From contig NZ_OY781882.1 of assembly GCF_963677125.1 (NCBI RefSeq), positions 2,054,501-2,118,500 on the forward strand: DNA of 64,000 nt, written 5' to 3'. Numbering within the stretch: the first letter of the stretch is position 1; each line of letters starts with the position of its first letter. Below, piece by piece: positions 7,567 through 16,324 of the stretch. Made by a program: the position numbers and the translations under genes. The notes under the pieces were generated by a model. It saw nothing but the letters and a program-made list of their open reading frames with translations. It was not told where the DNA came from and made no database searches. This stretch comes from an uncultured Desulfobacter sp. (GTDB lineage Bacteria > Desulfobacterota > Desulfobacteria > Desulfobacterales > Desulfobacteraceae).

Positions 7567-7739
7567 GACAGACTCCTTTGCATGAACAGATCGTCAACAA
7601 AATTCTTGAATATCTGTCTATATCAAAGGATCAGACATTGTCAACCTGGGCTGTCCCAATTGAAACAATTCGGACAGGAAATCACCGCCCGAATTCTCCA
7701 ATACAACATTGAAGCCATAAAAAAAACTTGTCAAAATAG

Positions 7740-7752
7740 TTAAGTGACTTTA
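7740..7752. promoter_or_regulatory. MarR-like operator before marR
   Basis: TTAAGTGACTTTA is a near-palindrome of the form TTAAGNNNCTTAA with one mismatch, 11 bp before the marR start. A perfect version of the same site precedes the efflux adaptor gene at 8357-8369. Both sit in an AATAGTTAAG context, so the pair probably binds the adjacent MarR protein. Confidence 0.6.
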
Positions 7753-7763
7753 TTATTATCAAC

Positions 7764-8222
7764 ATGAATCAGGAACTGAAGAAAAAAATAGTCAATACGC
7801 TGATGCAGGTCACCCGCAAATTTGCCGAAGTGGAAGCATTCCCCATAGAGGTTACCGGTGATGTCAGCGTTTCAACCCGGGAAGCCCATGCCATTGAAAG
7901 TATTGGTGAAAACAGGTGTGTTAATGTTACACAGATCGCCGATCATTTCGGGTTTACCAAAAGTGCCGCCTCGCAACTGGTGTCAAAACTGACCCGGCAG
8001 GGATTTGTGGTCAAAAAACAGGCCGGGCACAGCAACAAGGAATTACAACTTTCCCTGACGCCTTTGGGGTGGCAGGCCTTTGAAGCTCACGCAAAGATGC
8101 ATGGCCGTGACCTTAAACAGATTCTTGAAACCATGGATTGTGTGGAAATTAGTGTACTCATACAGTTAAACGAGTTGCTGGGAAGGCTAAATTCCATTAT
8201 GGATGGCCGGTTGGCCAAGTAG
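7764..8222 (+). CDS. MarR-family transcriptional regulator
   Basis: A 152-residue regulator with the central winged helix of the MarR family. The recognition helix reads FGFTKSAASQLVSKLTRQG and is followed by the wing region (KKQAGHSNKELQLSLTPLG). MarR dimers usually repress their own gene and a neighbouring efflux operon and are released by small lipophilic compounds. Here the gene directly precedes an RND adaptor, permease and TolC. Matching TTAAGNNNCTTAA-type sites lie before marR and before the adaptor gene, so it very likely represses both. The start ATG at 7764 has only a weak ribosome binding site. Confidence 0.9.
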   Translation: MNQELKKKIVNTLMQVTRKFAEVEAFPIEVTGDVSVSTREAHAIESIGENRCVNVTQIADHFGFTKSAASQLVSKLTRQGFVVKKQAGHSNKELQLSLTPLGWQAFEAHAKMHGRDLKQILETMDCVEISVLIQLNELLGRLNSIMDGRLAK

Positions 8223-8356
8223 TGTTTGCTTGGTCCCCAGGTCACCCACCTGCGCCTGGCATATGAGCAACTGTGCGTCAACCCACAGGTTTCCGCTCAG
8301 GAATTAAGTCGTTTGAACGGCTGATGAGTGTGCGTTAAATTTTTTTACATAAATAG

Positions 8357-8369
8357 TTAAGCAACTTAA
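8357..8369. promoter_or_regulatory. MarR-like operator before the RND efflux operon
   Basis: TTAAGCAACTTAA is a perfect palindrome of five-base arms around CAA, 22 bp before the adaptor start at 8391. It shares TTAAGNNNCTT and the preceding AATAG with the site before marR. The location overlaps the likely promoter, so binding would block transcription of the pump genes. Confidence 0.65.
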
Positions 8370-8390
8370 TTAAATATGAGGAAACTTATC

Positions 8391-9512
8391 ATGAAAAAAA
8401 TCATCTTAAGCCTGGCCGCATTGGCCTTGCTCGCGTTGGTCCTGTTTTTCATAGGAATCGGGAACCGGCTTTTACCGGCACAGGTTTCAGCCAAGGATCC
8501 AGCAAAAAAAGAGGTGGTTCAGCCCATCCCAACTGCCAGGGCAATCATCTACGACCCCAAACAAACTTTCACATTCCCGGGCAAGGTGAAAGCGGCCAAA
8601 AAGGCTGAGCTTTCATTTCAGGTTCCAGGCCAAATCGAACTATTGAACATTCTGGAAGGACAAAAGGTAGAAAAGGGAGCGCTCCTGGCAGCCATTGACA
8701 AAAAAAACCATCTATATGCGGCCCGGGCAGCCAGGGCCAGGTACCAGGCATCAAAGCAAGATTTTCACCGTGCATCCCAACTCTATCAGGATAAGGTAAT
8801 AAGCAAAGCCCAATTTGACACAGCCCTGGCCGCCCATGATGTGGCAAAAGCAGAGCTGGCCATCAAAGAAAAGGCACTGGCCGACAGCAGGCTGACCGCC
8901 CCCTTTGACGGTTTGGTGGCCAAACGCTATGTGGAGAAAAAAGAACATGTGGACCAAGGAGAGCCGGTTCTTCTGCTTCAGGATGTGTCAGGCATCGAAG
9001 TTGAAGTTCAGTTACCCGAGCAACTTGTTGCCCGGGGCGGAACCGATATTCTCGACCGGCTGACTGTTCGTTTTGATGCCGATCCGGAAGTGACATTCCC
9101 GGCTACGGCCATGGAGTTAAGCATGGAATCAAGCCGGGATACGCGTACCTACGCGCTGGTGATCAAACTGCCTTCACCGGCGGATATGCACATTCTGCCA
9201 GGCATGACGGCAACGGTTTGCGGCATTATCAAACAACCTGAAAACGTTTTAGGCCGACATTCCACCCTGCTGATACCCGTCGAGGCCGTGGCGTTTGATC
9301 CCAGTGGTAAACCCTATGTCTGGGTTGTGGATACTAAGTCACAAAAGGCAAGAAAACAGCATGTGCAGATCAGCTCGATGCATGACGCCGGCATTGAGGT
9401 AAGCAACGGTATCCATGCAGATGATCTGGTGGCCATTGCCGGACTTTACACACTTACTGAAATACAAAGGATTCGCCCAATGAAGCAAGGCAAGAAAGGA
9501 CTGGAAGGATGA
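8391..9512 (+). CDS. RND efflux periplasmic adaptor subunit
   Basis: A 373-residue membrane-fusion protein that links the inner-membrane RND pump to the outer-membrane TolC channel. It has an N-terminal membrane anchor (LSLAALALLALVLFFIGIG), then the lipoyl/barrel-sandwich halves (VPGQIELLNILEGQKVEKG and SRLTAPFDGLVAKRYVEK) flanking an alpha-helical hairpin, then beta-barrel and membrane-proximal domains. No lipobox cysteine is visible, so it is probably anchored by the N-terminal helix. The ATG at 8391 is preferred to the one at 8376 because GAGGA lies eight bases before it. It overlaps the permease gene by four bases and lies under a MarR-like operator. Confidence 0.92.
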   Translation: MKKIILSLAALALLALVLFFIGIGNRLLPAQVSAKDPAKKEVVQPIPTARAIIYDPKQTFTFPGKVKAAKKAELSFQVPGQIELLNILEGQKVEKGALLAAIDKKNHLYAARAARARYQASKQDFHRASQLYQDKVISKAQFDTALAAHDVAKAELAIKEKALADSRLTAPFDGLVAKRYVEKKEHVDQGEPVLLLQDVSGIEVEVQLPEQLVARGGTDILDRLTVRFDADPEVTFPATAMELSMESSRDTRTYALVIKLPSPADMHILPGMTATVCGIIKQPENVLGRHSTLLIPVEAVAFDPSGKPYVWVVDTKSQKARKQHVQISSMHDAGIEVSNGIHADDLVAIAGLYTLTEIQRIRPMKQGKKGLEG

Positions 9513-12500
9513 ACAATCCGGGATTATATGCCGTCCGTTACAAAGTGGTCACCTTGGTTTTCAGCCTGCTCATTGTACTTGGCGGAATCTTCAGTTTTCT
9601 TAATATCGGCCGCCTGGAAGACCCGGAATTCACCATCAAGGAAGCCGTGATTTATACCCAGTATCCCGGGGCTTCTGCCGGGCAGGTGGAACTGGAGGTG
9701 ACAGAGCCCATTGAAACAGCTATCCAACAACTTAAACAGCTCAAGGAAGTCCGCTCCATATCCCGGGCCGGTGTTTCCATTATTTTTGCTGAAACACAAG
9801 AGATCTACGATAAAGATAATCTTCCCCAGGTTTGGGACGAACTTCGCCGCAAGGTGGGAAGAGTCAATGGGCAACTGCCCTCGGGTTGCGGCAAGCCCGT
9901 GGTCAATGATGATTTTGGAGATGTTTACGGTGTAATGTTTGCCGTCACCGGTGACGGGTACGATAAAAACCAACTCAAGGAATATGCAAAGGATCTGCGC
10001 CGGGAACTGCTCACCTGCACGGATGTCGGGCGTATTGATTTCTGGGGCCTTCCCAGGGAAGGACTTTTTATTGAAATTGACCGGGCCAAACTGACACAGC
10101 TGGGGTTAAAGCCCGATACCATTTTTAATACCATCGCTTCGCAAAACAGTGTTACGCCGGCAGGGGCAGTGCCTGTGGGCAGCGAATACATCCCCTTTCG
10201 CATCACCGGGGATTATAACGCCATTCAAGATATGGGCAACCAGCTTATCAGCGGTATCCAGGGGCGCATGATCCGGTTAAAGGAAGTGGCCCGGATCCGG
10301 CATGATATCATTACCCCGGCGGATGAACTCATGCGATATAACGGCAAAGAAGCGGTAGGGATTGGAATATCAACCGTTTCCGGCGGAAATGTTATTGCCA
10401 TGGGCAAATCCATCGATAAACGCCTAGCTCAACTGAAGGCTAATACGCCTTTGGGCATAACCATCAATACCATTACCAGCCAGTCCAGAATTGTGGAAAC
10501 GGCTGTTTCAGGATTTGTGACCAACCTGATCAGTGCCGTGGGTATTGTTATCCTCCTGCTGGTGGTCTTCATGGGCTGGCGGGAAGGATTTATCATCGGA
10601 TTTGTACTGATTCTCACCATCCTGGCGACGCTGATGGTGATGAAATCCTGGGGTATCACATTGCAGCGGATCTCCCTGGGCGCCCTTATCATCGCTTTGG
10701 GCATGCTGGTGGACAACGCCATTGTCATCACCGAAGGCATCATCACCAAAATGCGCCGGGAAATTTCCCGGGAGCAGGCGGCAGCCCAGGCGGTCGGCGA
10801 GACCATGTGGCCGCTTTTAGGCGCCACGGTGATTGCCATCCTGGCCTTTGCCGCCATTTCTCTGTCCAAGGACATGACCGGGGAGTGGCTGGCCAGCCTG
10901 TTTCAAGTGATCTGCATCTCTTTAGGCTTGAGTTGGTTTTTTGCCGTCACCACGGTGCCCTGTTTTTGCGTCATAGTTCTGCCTGCTTCCAAAAACCAAG
11001 ACAAGGCAACACGTTCGAAACGATTTTTCACCTGGTATAAAGCCGTTGTCGCCAGGGCCATTGACCACCGGTGGCTGACCCTGACAGGTGTCATTGGCTT
11101 GCTGGTAGTTGCCATGTGGGGCTTTGGCCATGTGAAGCAGGATTTTATGCCGGATACCAACCGTGCACAGTTCACCGTAGATATATGGATGCCCCAGGGC
11201 ACCCATATTGACAGCACGGCAACAACCATTGAACAGGTTGAACGACATGTCGCGGGATTAAAAGGAGTGCAGAATACGGCAAGCTTCATTGGCCGGGGAC
11301 CTTTGCGTTTTCTTCTGACCTTTTCGCCTGAAATGCCGGACAGTGCCTATGCCCAGTTGCTGGTGGATGTGGATGATTTCAGACGGGTGCCGGCACTTAA
11401 AAATAAAATCCAGCAATGGCTGGACAGGGAGGTGCCCCAGGTCATCGGCAGTGTTGACGCATTTAAACTGGGGCCTGGCGGCGGTGCCGTGGTGGCTCGA
11501 TTGAGTGGCCCGGAAAGTACCACACTTCGCACGCTTGCCGACCAGGTGATGAAAATAATGGCAAAACATCCCAATACCCGCAGTATCCGCACAGACTGGG
11601 GCAATCAGGTCAAGGTCAGCGAAATTGATTTTTCCGACCGCAGGGCCCGGGAACTGGGCATTTCCCGCCCGGAAGTTGCCGGTGCTGTGGCCATGAATTT
11701 CACGGGCGCCGTTGTGGGCCAATACCGGCATGGGGACGAGCTTTTACCCATTATCCTGCAACCGCCCAAGGAACAGCGGAATACCATCAACGCAATTGAT
11801 GATGTACAGGTCTTCAGCCGAATGAAAAACAAATGGGTGCCGGTGCAGCAGGTGACCAATGGTACGACCGCTGCCGTAGAACAGAGCGTGATCCATCGTC
11901 TCAACCAGAAACGAACCCTGCGGGTATTTTGCAAGCAGCGGGAAGGCACCACGGATGCCCTGTTTCGTCAATTGGCCCCGGTGCTTAAAAAAGAGCTGAA
12001 ACTGCCTGTGGGCTATACTTTAGAATGGGGCGGAGAACATGAGGAACAGCTTGAAGCCAATGCCAAACTGATGTCCAATTTCCCCATTGCTTTTGCCGGG
12101 ATGTTCCTGGTCACGGTGCTGCTGTTCAACAGCCTGAGGTATCCGTTAATTATTTTTATGGGGTTGCCCCTAATTGTTGTGGGCGTAGCCCCGGGCATGC
12201 TCATTGCCGACAAGGCATTCGGGTTCATGGCCATGCTCGGATTTTTAAGCCTTTTCGGCATGTTGATCAAAAATGAAATTGTTTTACTGGATCAGATCAA
12301 AGTGGAACTGGCCGCAGGCAAAGAACCGTTCAGTGCGGTAGTTGACTCTTCTGCAAGCCGTATCCGACCGGTTACCATGGCCACATTCACAACGGTGTTC
12401 GGCATGATCCCATTATTGACGGACGCCTTTTTCAGCCCCATGGCCGCAGCCATTATGGGGGGATTAAGCTTTGCCACGCTATTGACCCTGTTTGTGGTGC

Positions 12501-12553
12501 CGGTATTTTTCAGTACTCTCTTTTCAATCCACAGACCTGTGGCTCATCGTTAA
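9509..12553 (+). CDS. RND-family efflux permease (AcrB/HAE1 type)
   Basis: A 1014-residue inner-membrane proton antiporter. It has the usual duplicated plan: TM1, a large periplasmic loop, TM2-6, then TM7, a second loop and TM8-12. The TM4 segment carries the proton-relay aspartate in LGMLVDNAIVITEG. The N-terminus (GRLEDPEFTIKEAVIYTQYPGAS) is typical of the HAE1 branch found in proteobacteria. Such pumps export drugs, solvents, bile-like compounds or organic acids. The ATG start overlaps the adaptor stop (ATGA), so translation is coupled, and tolC follows after 15 bp. Confidence 0.95.
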   Translation: MNNPGLYAVRYKVVTLVFSLLIVLGGIFSFLNIGRLEDPEFTIKEAVIYTQYPGASAGQVELEVTEPIETAIQQLKQLKEVRSISRAGVSIIFAETQEIYDKDNLPQVWDELRRKVGRVNGQLPSGCGKPVVNDDFGDVYGVMFAVTGDGYDKNQLKEYAKDLRRELLTCTDVGRIDFWGLPREGLFIEIDRAKLTQLGLKPDTIFNTIASQNSVTPAGAVPVGSEYIPFRITGDYNAIQDMGNQLISGIQGRMIRLKEVARIRHDIITPADELMRYNGKEAVGIGISTVSGGNVIAMGKSIDKRLAQLKANTPLGITINTITSQSRIVETAVSGFVTNLISAVGIVILLLVVFMGWREGFIIGFVLILTILATLMVMKSWGITLQRISLGALIIALGMLVDNAIVITEGIITKMRREISREQAAAQAVGETMWPLLGATVIAILAFAAISLSKDMTGEWLASLFQVICISLGLSWFFAVTTVPCFCVIVLPASKNQDKATRSKRFFTWYKAVVARAIDHRWLTLTGVIGLLVVAMWGFGHVKQDFMPDTNRAQFTVDIWMPQGTHIDSTATTIEQVERHVAGLKGVQNTASFIGRGPLRFLLTFSPEMPDSAYAQLLVDVDDFRRVPALKNKIQQWLDREVPQVIGSVDAFKLGPGGGAVVARLSGPESTTLRTLADQVMKIMAKHPNTRSIRTDWGNQVKVSEIDFSDRRARELGISRPEVAGAVAMNFTGAVVGQYRHGDELLPIILQPPKEQRNTINAIDDVQVFSRMKNKWVPVQQVTNGTTAAVEQSVIHRLNQKRTLRVFCKQREGTTDALFRQLAPVLKKELKLPVGYTLEWGGEHEEQLEANAKLMSNFPIAFAGMFLVTVLLFNSLRYPLIIFMGLPLIVVGVAPGMLIADKAFGFMAMLGFLSLFGMLIKNEIVLLDQIKVELAAGKEPFSAVVDSSASRIRPVTMATFTTVFGMIPLLTDAFFSPMAAAIMGGLSFATLLTLFVVPVFFSTLFSIHRPVAHR

Positions 12554-12568
12554 TAAAGGAATTATGAA

Positions 12569-13954
12569 ATGCGTTTATTTCAAAATTGCAGAATAGAGGT
12601 ATCAAAGATTATTATTGTTATCTTTTTGTGGGTGTTGCCTGTAAGTGCGGCATCCGGAGAGATGAATAAACCGGCCCCCCTGTCCATGGACATCCCCTAT
12701 GGCCGGCTGACACTTACCCAGGCCCAGCAAATGGCCCTTTCCAACTCTCCCAAGGTGTCTGAAATGTTGGCCCGCATCAACCAGGCCCAGACCGTTTGCG
12801 ACCAGGCCCGAGCAGACTTGTGGCCAACAGTAACGGTTCATGCCGGGTACGATTGGCAAAACCAGTCCATACGTCCTGACTGGCATCCCGAAATACGGGT
12901 GAAAGAAAGCCTGAAACATCAGAATACGGGAATCCAAATCAACTGGCTCCTATTTGACGGATTCAGCCGGCAGGCATCCATTCTGGCGGCAAAGGCCGAA
13001 ACAAAGGCGGCCGAAGAGATGGCAGAGGATGTCCGCCGCCTGCTGGCAAAAAGTGTAGCCGGGGCATATTACCAGGCCCAATTGGCAGCTGAAGGCATGC
13101 AGATTGCCAAGCAGAACAGCCTGTTTAACCAAAGCCTGGCGAGGGATGCTGAAAAACGCTTCCTGGCCGGAGCCATCCCCCAAGCCGAGTATCTGAATTT
13201 CAGCGTCAAATCCCTGCAGGCGGAAAATAGTTTTCTTAAAGCAGAACAGTACTATTCCGTGGTTTGCATTATGCTGGCCAAGCTGCTTGCGCTCCCGGAC
13301 TCCAGGCTTACTCCGGATATGTACCCCATGGCCGTAACCCAAAGTGAAACCCTGGATCAGCTCCCTGTATTTGAAGATGAATTTGCCTACGCCATAAATC
13401 ACCGGCCGGATTTGCTCTTGCTCGAAGCCAAACGGGAGGCCCTGCTTCAAAAAAAGCGGCAGGGCAAGGCGGCATTCTACCCAAAAGTTTTTGTCACCGG
13501 CAGTTATGACTATGATGAATACCGGGACATTGGACACATCGACCAGAACGAGCACGGCAGTGCCATTGGTTTCAGCCTGGACTGGGATCTGTTTGACGGG
13601 GGCCGGCGTTCGGCAAACATTGATGAAACCCAAACTCGACTGTTACAGGTTAAAAGGCAGAAGCAACAAAAAATTCTGGAAATCCAGGCGGCCTTGCATC
13701 AGGCCCTGGTCAAAGTCAGGTTTTCACAGGCGGTATATCAGCGGGAGCGGTACACCATAGAACTGGTCAAACAAATTCGGGACCATGCGGAGCGTTCCTA
13801 CCGGGTTGGTGTCACCACATTAACACGGCTCAACGAAGCCCAGACAGACCTGGTCACAGTCCAGGCATCCATTGCCACCAGCCGAATAAACTGCCTGCTG
13901 CACCTGGAAAGCCTTCGGGCTGAAAGCGGACGGATATTAGATGGGGTAAGGTAA
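12569..13954 (+). CDS. TolC-family outer-membrane efflux protein
   Basis: A 461-residue outer-membrane channel with an N-terminal signal peptide (IIIVIFLWVLPVSAASG). Two repeated coiled-coil segments carry the family pattern: LTLTQAQQMALSNSPKV begins the first half and FAYAINHRPDLLLLEAKRE begins the second. It completes a tripartite pump with the adaptor and permease immediately upstream (15-bp gap), all under marR. The length is normal for the family. AAAGGA seven bases upstream supports the start. Confidence 0.93.
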   Translation: MRLFQNCRIEVSKIIIVIFLWVLPVSAASGEMNKPAPLSMDIPYGRLTLTQAQQMALSNSPKVSEMLARINQAQTVCDQARADLWPTVTVHAGYDWQNQSIRPDWHPEIRVKESLKHQNTGIQINWLLFDGFSRQASILAAKAETKAAEEMAEDVRRLLAKSVAGAYYQAQLAAEGMQIAKQNSLFNQSLARDAEKRFLAGAIPQAEYLNFSVKSLQAENSFLKAEQYYSVVCIMLAKLLALPDSRLTPDMYPMAVTQSETLDQLPVFEDEFAYAINHRPDLLLLEAKREALLQKKRQGKAAFYPKVFVTGSYDYDEYRDIGHIDQNEHGSAIGFSLDWDLFDGGRRSANIDETQTRLLQVKRQKQQKILEIQAALHQALVKVRFSQAVYQRERYTIELVKQIRDHAERSYRVGVTTLTRLNEAQTDLVTVQASIATSRINCLLHLESLRAESGRILDGVR

Positions 13955-14070
13955 ACCGATTGTTTTTAAAGGATTAGAATTTACAAAATAAAATATAATC
14001 TTTGCGAACCAGCGCTAATGGTAGTATGAATTTTTGTGTTGATAGTCACGATTTAAAGATTTGCGTATGG

Positions 14071-14215
14071 ACTCGATAATCCAGTTTTTAGGGAATTTGT
14101 TCAAATTCAAGGCGGAGACAATTTTTAACCGGAGGAATATACAATATATTTTGAGGATTAAAAATTGTCTCCAACGCCGAAGTTGTGCAAATTAACAAAA
14201 ACTGGATCATCGAGT
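14071..14215. repeat. Dispersed hairpin family 1, copy a
   Basis: A 145-bp inverted repeat fills most of the gap between tolC and the acetyltransferase. The outer arms begin ACTCGATAATCCAG and end CTGGATCATCGAGT. The inner stem GGAGACAATTTTTAA pairs perfectly over 15 bp around the loop core CCGGAGGAATATACAATATA...GAGGA and is closed by CAAGGCG/AACGCCG. Two further members lie at 44351-44495 and 60321-60439, with the loop core kept and different stem sequences that still pair. Confidence 0.8.
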
Positions 14216-14227
14216 ATGGAGAAATCA

Positions 14228-14704
14228 ATGCTTCAATATCGCCCCTTTTTTAACGACGATCTTCAAACGATCTGTTCATTTCCACAGAATAAAGAAGAAT
14301 TGTATTATTTTTTCCCAAAAGCGACGTATCCCTTAACGCCGGAACAATTACAAATGGCCATTGATCAACGTTCTGACTCTACGGTTGTTGAGCAAAATGG
14401 TAATGTAGTAGGGTTTGCCAACTTTTATCATTGGCAAGGCAGAACATGCTGTATAGGGAATGTGGTAGTTTCTCCTTTGGCCAGGGGCCGGGGTGTGGCA
14501 GAATTTCTGATCAAAACCATGATTCATATAGCCGGCATCAGGCATGCCGCAATGTTTATTGAAATATCGTGTTTTAACGGCAATACAGCCGGCATATTGC
14601 TGTACAAAAAGCTTGGATTTAAACCCTTTGACATTGAAGAGCGCCAAGGCCCGACCGGCAAGAGAGTGGCCCTCATACATATGCGCCATCAGTTGATTAA
14701 ATAA
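14228..14704 (+). CDS. GNAT-family N-acetyltransferase
   Basis: A 158-residue acetyltransferase of the GNAT fold that would transfer an acetyl group from acetyl-CoA to an unknown amine. The acetyl-CoA loop is visible as SPLARGRGVAEFLIKTM, preceded by the beta-strand CIGNVVV. LYKKLGFKPF is the usual strand-helix near the C-terminus. The ATG at 14228 is chosen because GGAG lies six bases upstream; longer in-frame readings would begin within the hairpin repeat. It stands alone between a repeat and a methyltransferase gene. Confidence 0.88.
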   Translation: MLQYRPFFNDDLQTICSFPQNKEELYYFFPKATYPLTPEQLQMAIDQRSDSTVVEQNGNVVGFANFYHWQGRTCCIGNVVVSPLARGRGVAEFLIKTMIHIAGIRHAAMFIEISCFNGNTAGILLYKKLGFKPFDIEERQGPTGKRVALIHMRHQLIK

Positions 14705-14773
14705 CACCCAAGCGTTTCACCGGACTCGCTGAAGCTTGCCGGAAAACCTATTATAAAAAAAAGGACAAATGCT

Positions 14774-15244
14774 ATGAAAAAAATGAGTCGATGGGGGATA
14801 GGCCCTGTTTTCGCTTTCCTGTCTATCGGTTATGGGATTTTAATCTTAATTGTCAGCCGGTATTATGATCCGCTCTTCCAGATCCCCATATTACCCCAAT
14901 GGCTTCTATCTGCCATTGGATTCATCTTATTATTGATCGGAATTCCATTTTTTATTATCTCCGTAAAAACGCTGACGAAAGCATACAATTCTGATTCTTT
15001 GGTTACCAACGGCATTTACAAGTGCTGTCGACACCCCTTATACAGCGCATGGGTCGTGTTTATTGTTCCCGGTATAGTTTTATTCGCAAATAGCTGGATA
15101 GGAATGACGGCGCCATTACTTATGTACTTTCTGCTTCGCAAATTGGTGATAAAAGAAGAAATATATTTAGAAAAACTATTTGGTTCTAAATATTTAGATT
15201 ATAAAAAGAACACACCATGTATCTTACCTCTTGGCTATTTCTAA
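14774..15244 (+). CDS. Membrane methyltransferase of the isoprenylcysteine/phospholipid methyltransferase type
   Basis: A 156-residue integral membrane protein with about four hydrophobic segments. The C-terminal half shows the ICMT/PEMT-like signature: LVTNGIYKCCRHPLYSAW, then the acidic EEIYLEKLFGSKYLDYKK. The RHPLY motif and the following glutamates bind S-adenosylmethionine in this superfamily. The substrate is unknown and may be a lipid or an isoprenoid. The 3' end overlaps the next gene by 14 bp if that gene starts at its TTG. Confidence 0.8.
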   Translation: MKKMSRWGIGPVFAFLSIGYGILILIVSRYYDPLFQIPILPQWLLSAIGFILLLIGIPFFIISVKTLTKAYNSDSLVTNGIYKCCRHPLYSAWVVFIVPGIVLFANSWIGMTAPLLMYFLLRKLVIKEEIYLEKLFGSKYLDYKKNTPCILPLGYF

Positions 15245-15896
15245 AACAATAAATGGATTTTTACAAAAAATGAAAGATGGACAATCCAAACGCCATTCAA
15301 AATGCAGGGGTCAGGGACCCAGCAGCTATTGGATGCAGGAACCAGAGCCTGTATTTGAAGCACTAAATATTTGCCCGGGCCAAAGTATCTTGGACATGGG
15401 ATGCGGTGCAGGCGACTATGCCCTTCAGGCGGCCCGCCTGACAGGGTCCTTGGGTCAGGTAACGGCGGTGGACAAGTGGCCGCCGACTGTGGATGCGCTT
15501 AAGGCGTCAGCAAAAGCCGCAGGCCTGTCCCAGATTCAATGCATGACAGCGGATATTACAAAGCCACCCCTGCCGATCATGCAAAATGCCATGGATCTTT
15601 GCATGGCGTTCACGGTGTTGCATATTTTCGGAAACGAAAACCGCAGAAAAAGCCTGTTTTTTGAGGCGGCAAGGGTTCTCAAACCCACTGGCCGGCTTGC
15701 CGTGATGGAGTGTAAAAAACAAGAGATGGCCTTTGGCCCGCCAATAGAGATGCGCCTTTCCCCCGAAGAGGTTGAAATGTTGGCCGTGGAATGCGGATTC
15801 ATAAAAATCGGATACACAGACCTTGGATATAACTACCTTGTTATGTTCCGTCTGCCAGTCATTCAGGAGCACCCCACCCATGTCATAAATGAATGA
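15231..15896 (+). CDS. Class I SAM-dependent methyltransferase
   Basis: A soluble methyltransferase of about 221 residues. Motif I is ILDMGCGAGDYALQAA, followed by an acidic residue in VTAVDKWPPTVDAL. Later motifs include MTADITKPPLP and VLKPTGRLAVMECKK. The frame begins with a TTG at 15231 that overlaps the preceding gene. An in-frame ATG at 15270 would give 208 residues and keeps all motifs; neither start has a good ribosome binding site. It lies directly after a membrane methyltransferase and may form a two-gene unit with it. The substrate is not predictable. Its end overlaps the convergent DUF503 gene by 14 bp. Confidence 0.82.
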   Translation: MAISKTINGFLQKMKDGQSKRHSKCRGQGPSSYWMQEPEPVFEALNICPGQSILDMGCGAGDYALQAARLTGSLGQVTAVDKWPPTVDALKASAKAAGLSQIQCMTADITKPPLPIMQNAMDLCMAFTVLHIFGNENRRKSLFFEAARVLKPTGRLAVMECKKQEMAFGPPIEMRLSPEEVEMLAVECGFIKIGYTDLGYNYLVMFRLPVIQEHPTHVINE

Positions 15897-16170
15897 TTTC
15901 CATATGGGTGTCGGCAATCATGGCAAGCCCCAGTTCGTCGGCCATATTAAACACTTTGTCCACTTTGGCGTTGATCGTCCTTGCATCGTTTCCCACCAGC
16001 GCAAATCCGATTTCAGCCCAGTCATGGCTGTCATTGAGTTCGGTTTCCGCCACGCTGATGTTAAACCGGTTCTGCAATCTTGAAATCATTGATTTAACAA
16101 TGGAACGTTTGGCTTTGAGAGAGTGAACGTCAAAAAGCCTAAGTTTGATCTGTCCTGTTCCAACAACCAT
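15883..16170 (-). CDS. DUF503 (YlxP-like) protein
   Basis: A 95-residue protein of the DUF503 family, recognised by LKAKRSIVKSMISRLQNRFN, then VAETELNDSHDWAEIGFALVG. Members are small alpha/beta proteins often encoded near infB and rbfA, and they have been linked with ribosome biogenesis without a settled biochemical role. Here the gene is not near a translation operon. It converges on the methyltransferase gene and is divergent from the FAD oxidoreductase gene, with a palindrome between the two promoters. Confidence 0.85.
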   Translation of the reverse strand: MVVGTGQIKLRLFDVHSLKAKRSIVKSMISRLQNRFNISVAETELNDSHDWAEIGFALVGNDARTINAKVDKVFNMADELGLAMIADTHMEIIHL

Positions 16171-16223
16171 ATCAAAATGCCTCTCGTTTAAATTCTTTTT
16201 AGAAATAAAAATCTTCTTTCATT

Positions 16224-16259
16224 ATGTTTTACAAGCGTTATTATGTAAAAGTAAAACAT
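16224..16259. promoter_or_regulatory. Inverted repeat in divergent promoter region
   Basis: ATGTTTTAC (16224-16232) and GTAAAACAT (16251-16259) are exact reverse complements separated by 18 bases. The repeat lies in the AT-rich 154-bp gap between the divergent DUF503 and FAD oxidoreductase genes. It could be an operator for either; no regulator is encoded next to it. Confidence 0.4.
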
Positions 16260-16324
16260 TCCATACTCAAAGTGGCCCGATATCGATAAAATCCGAGAAG
16301 ATCTCTTTTTATGAAAGGATGAAT

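Noticed and set aside
8223..8324. In-frame continuation of marR past its TAG (33 codons, THLRLAYEQLCVNPQVSAQE)
   Set aside because: The MarR protein already has its normal length and end. An open stretch of this size is expected by chance and there is no separate start signal. A gene remnant cannot be excluded but is not supported.
12950..13633. Long open frame antisense to tolC (227 codons)
   Set aside because: The sense strand encodes a complete TolC-family protein. The antisense frame has no recognisable motif and follows from codon bias.
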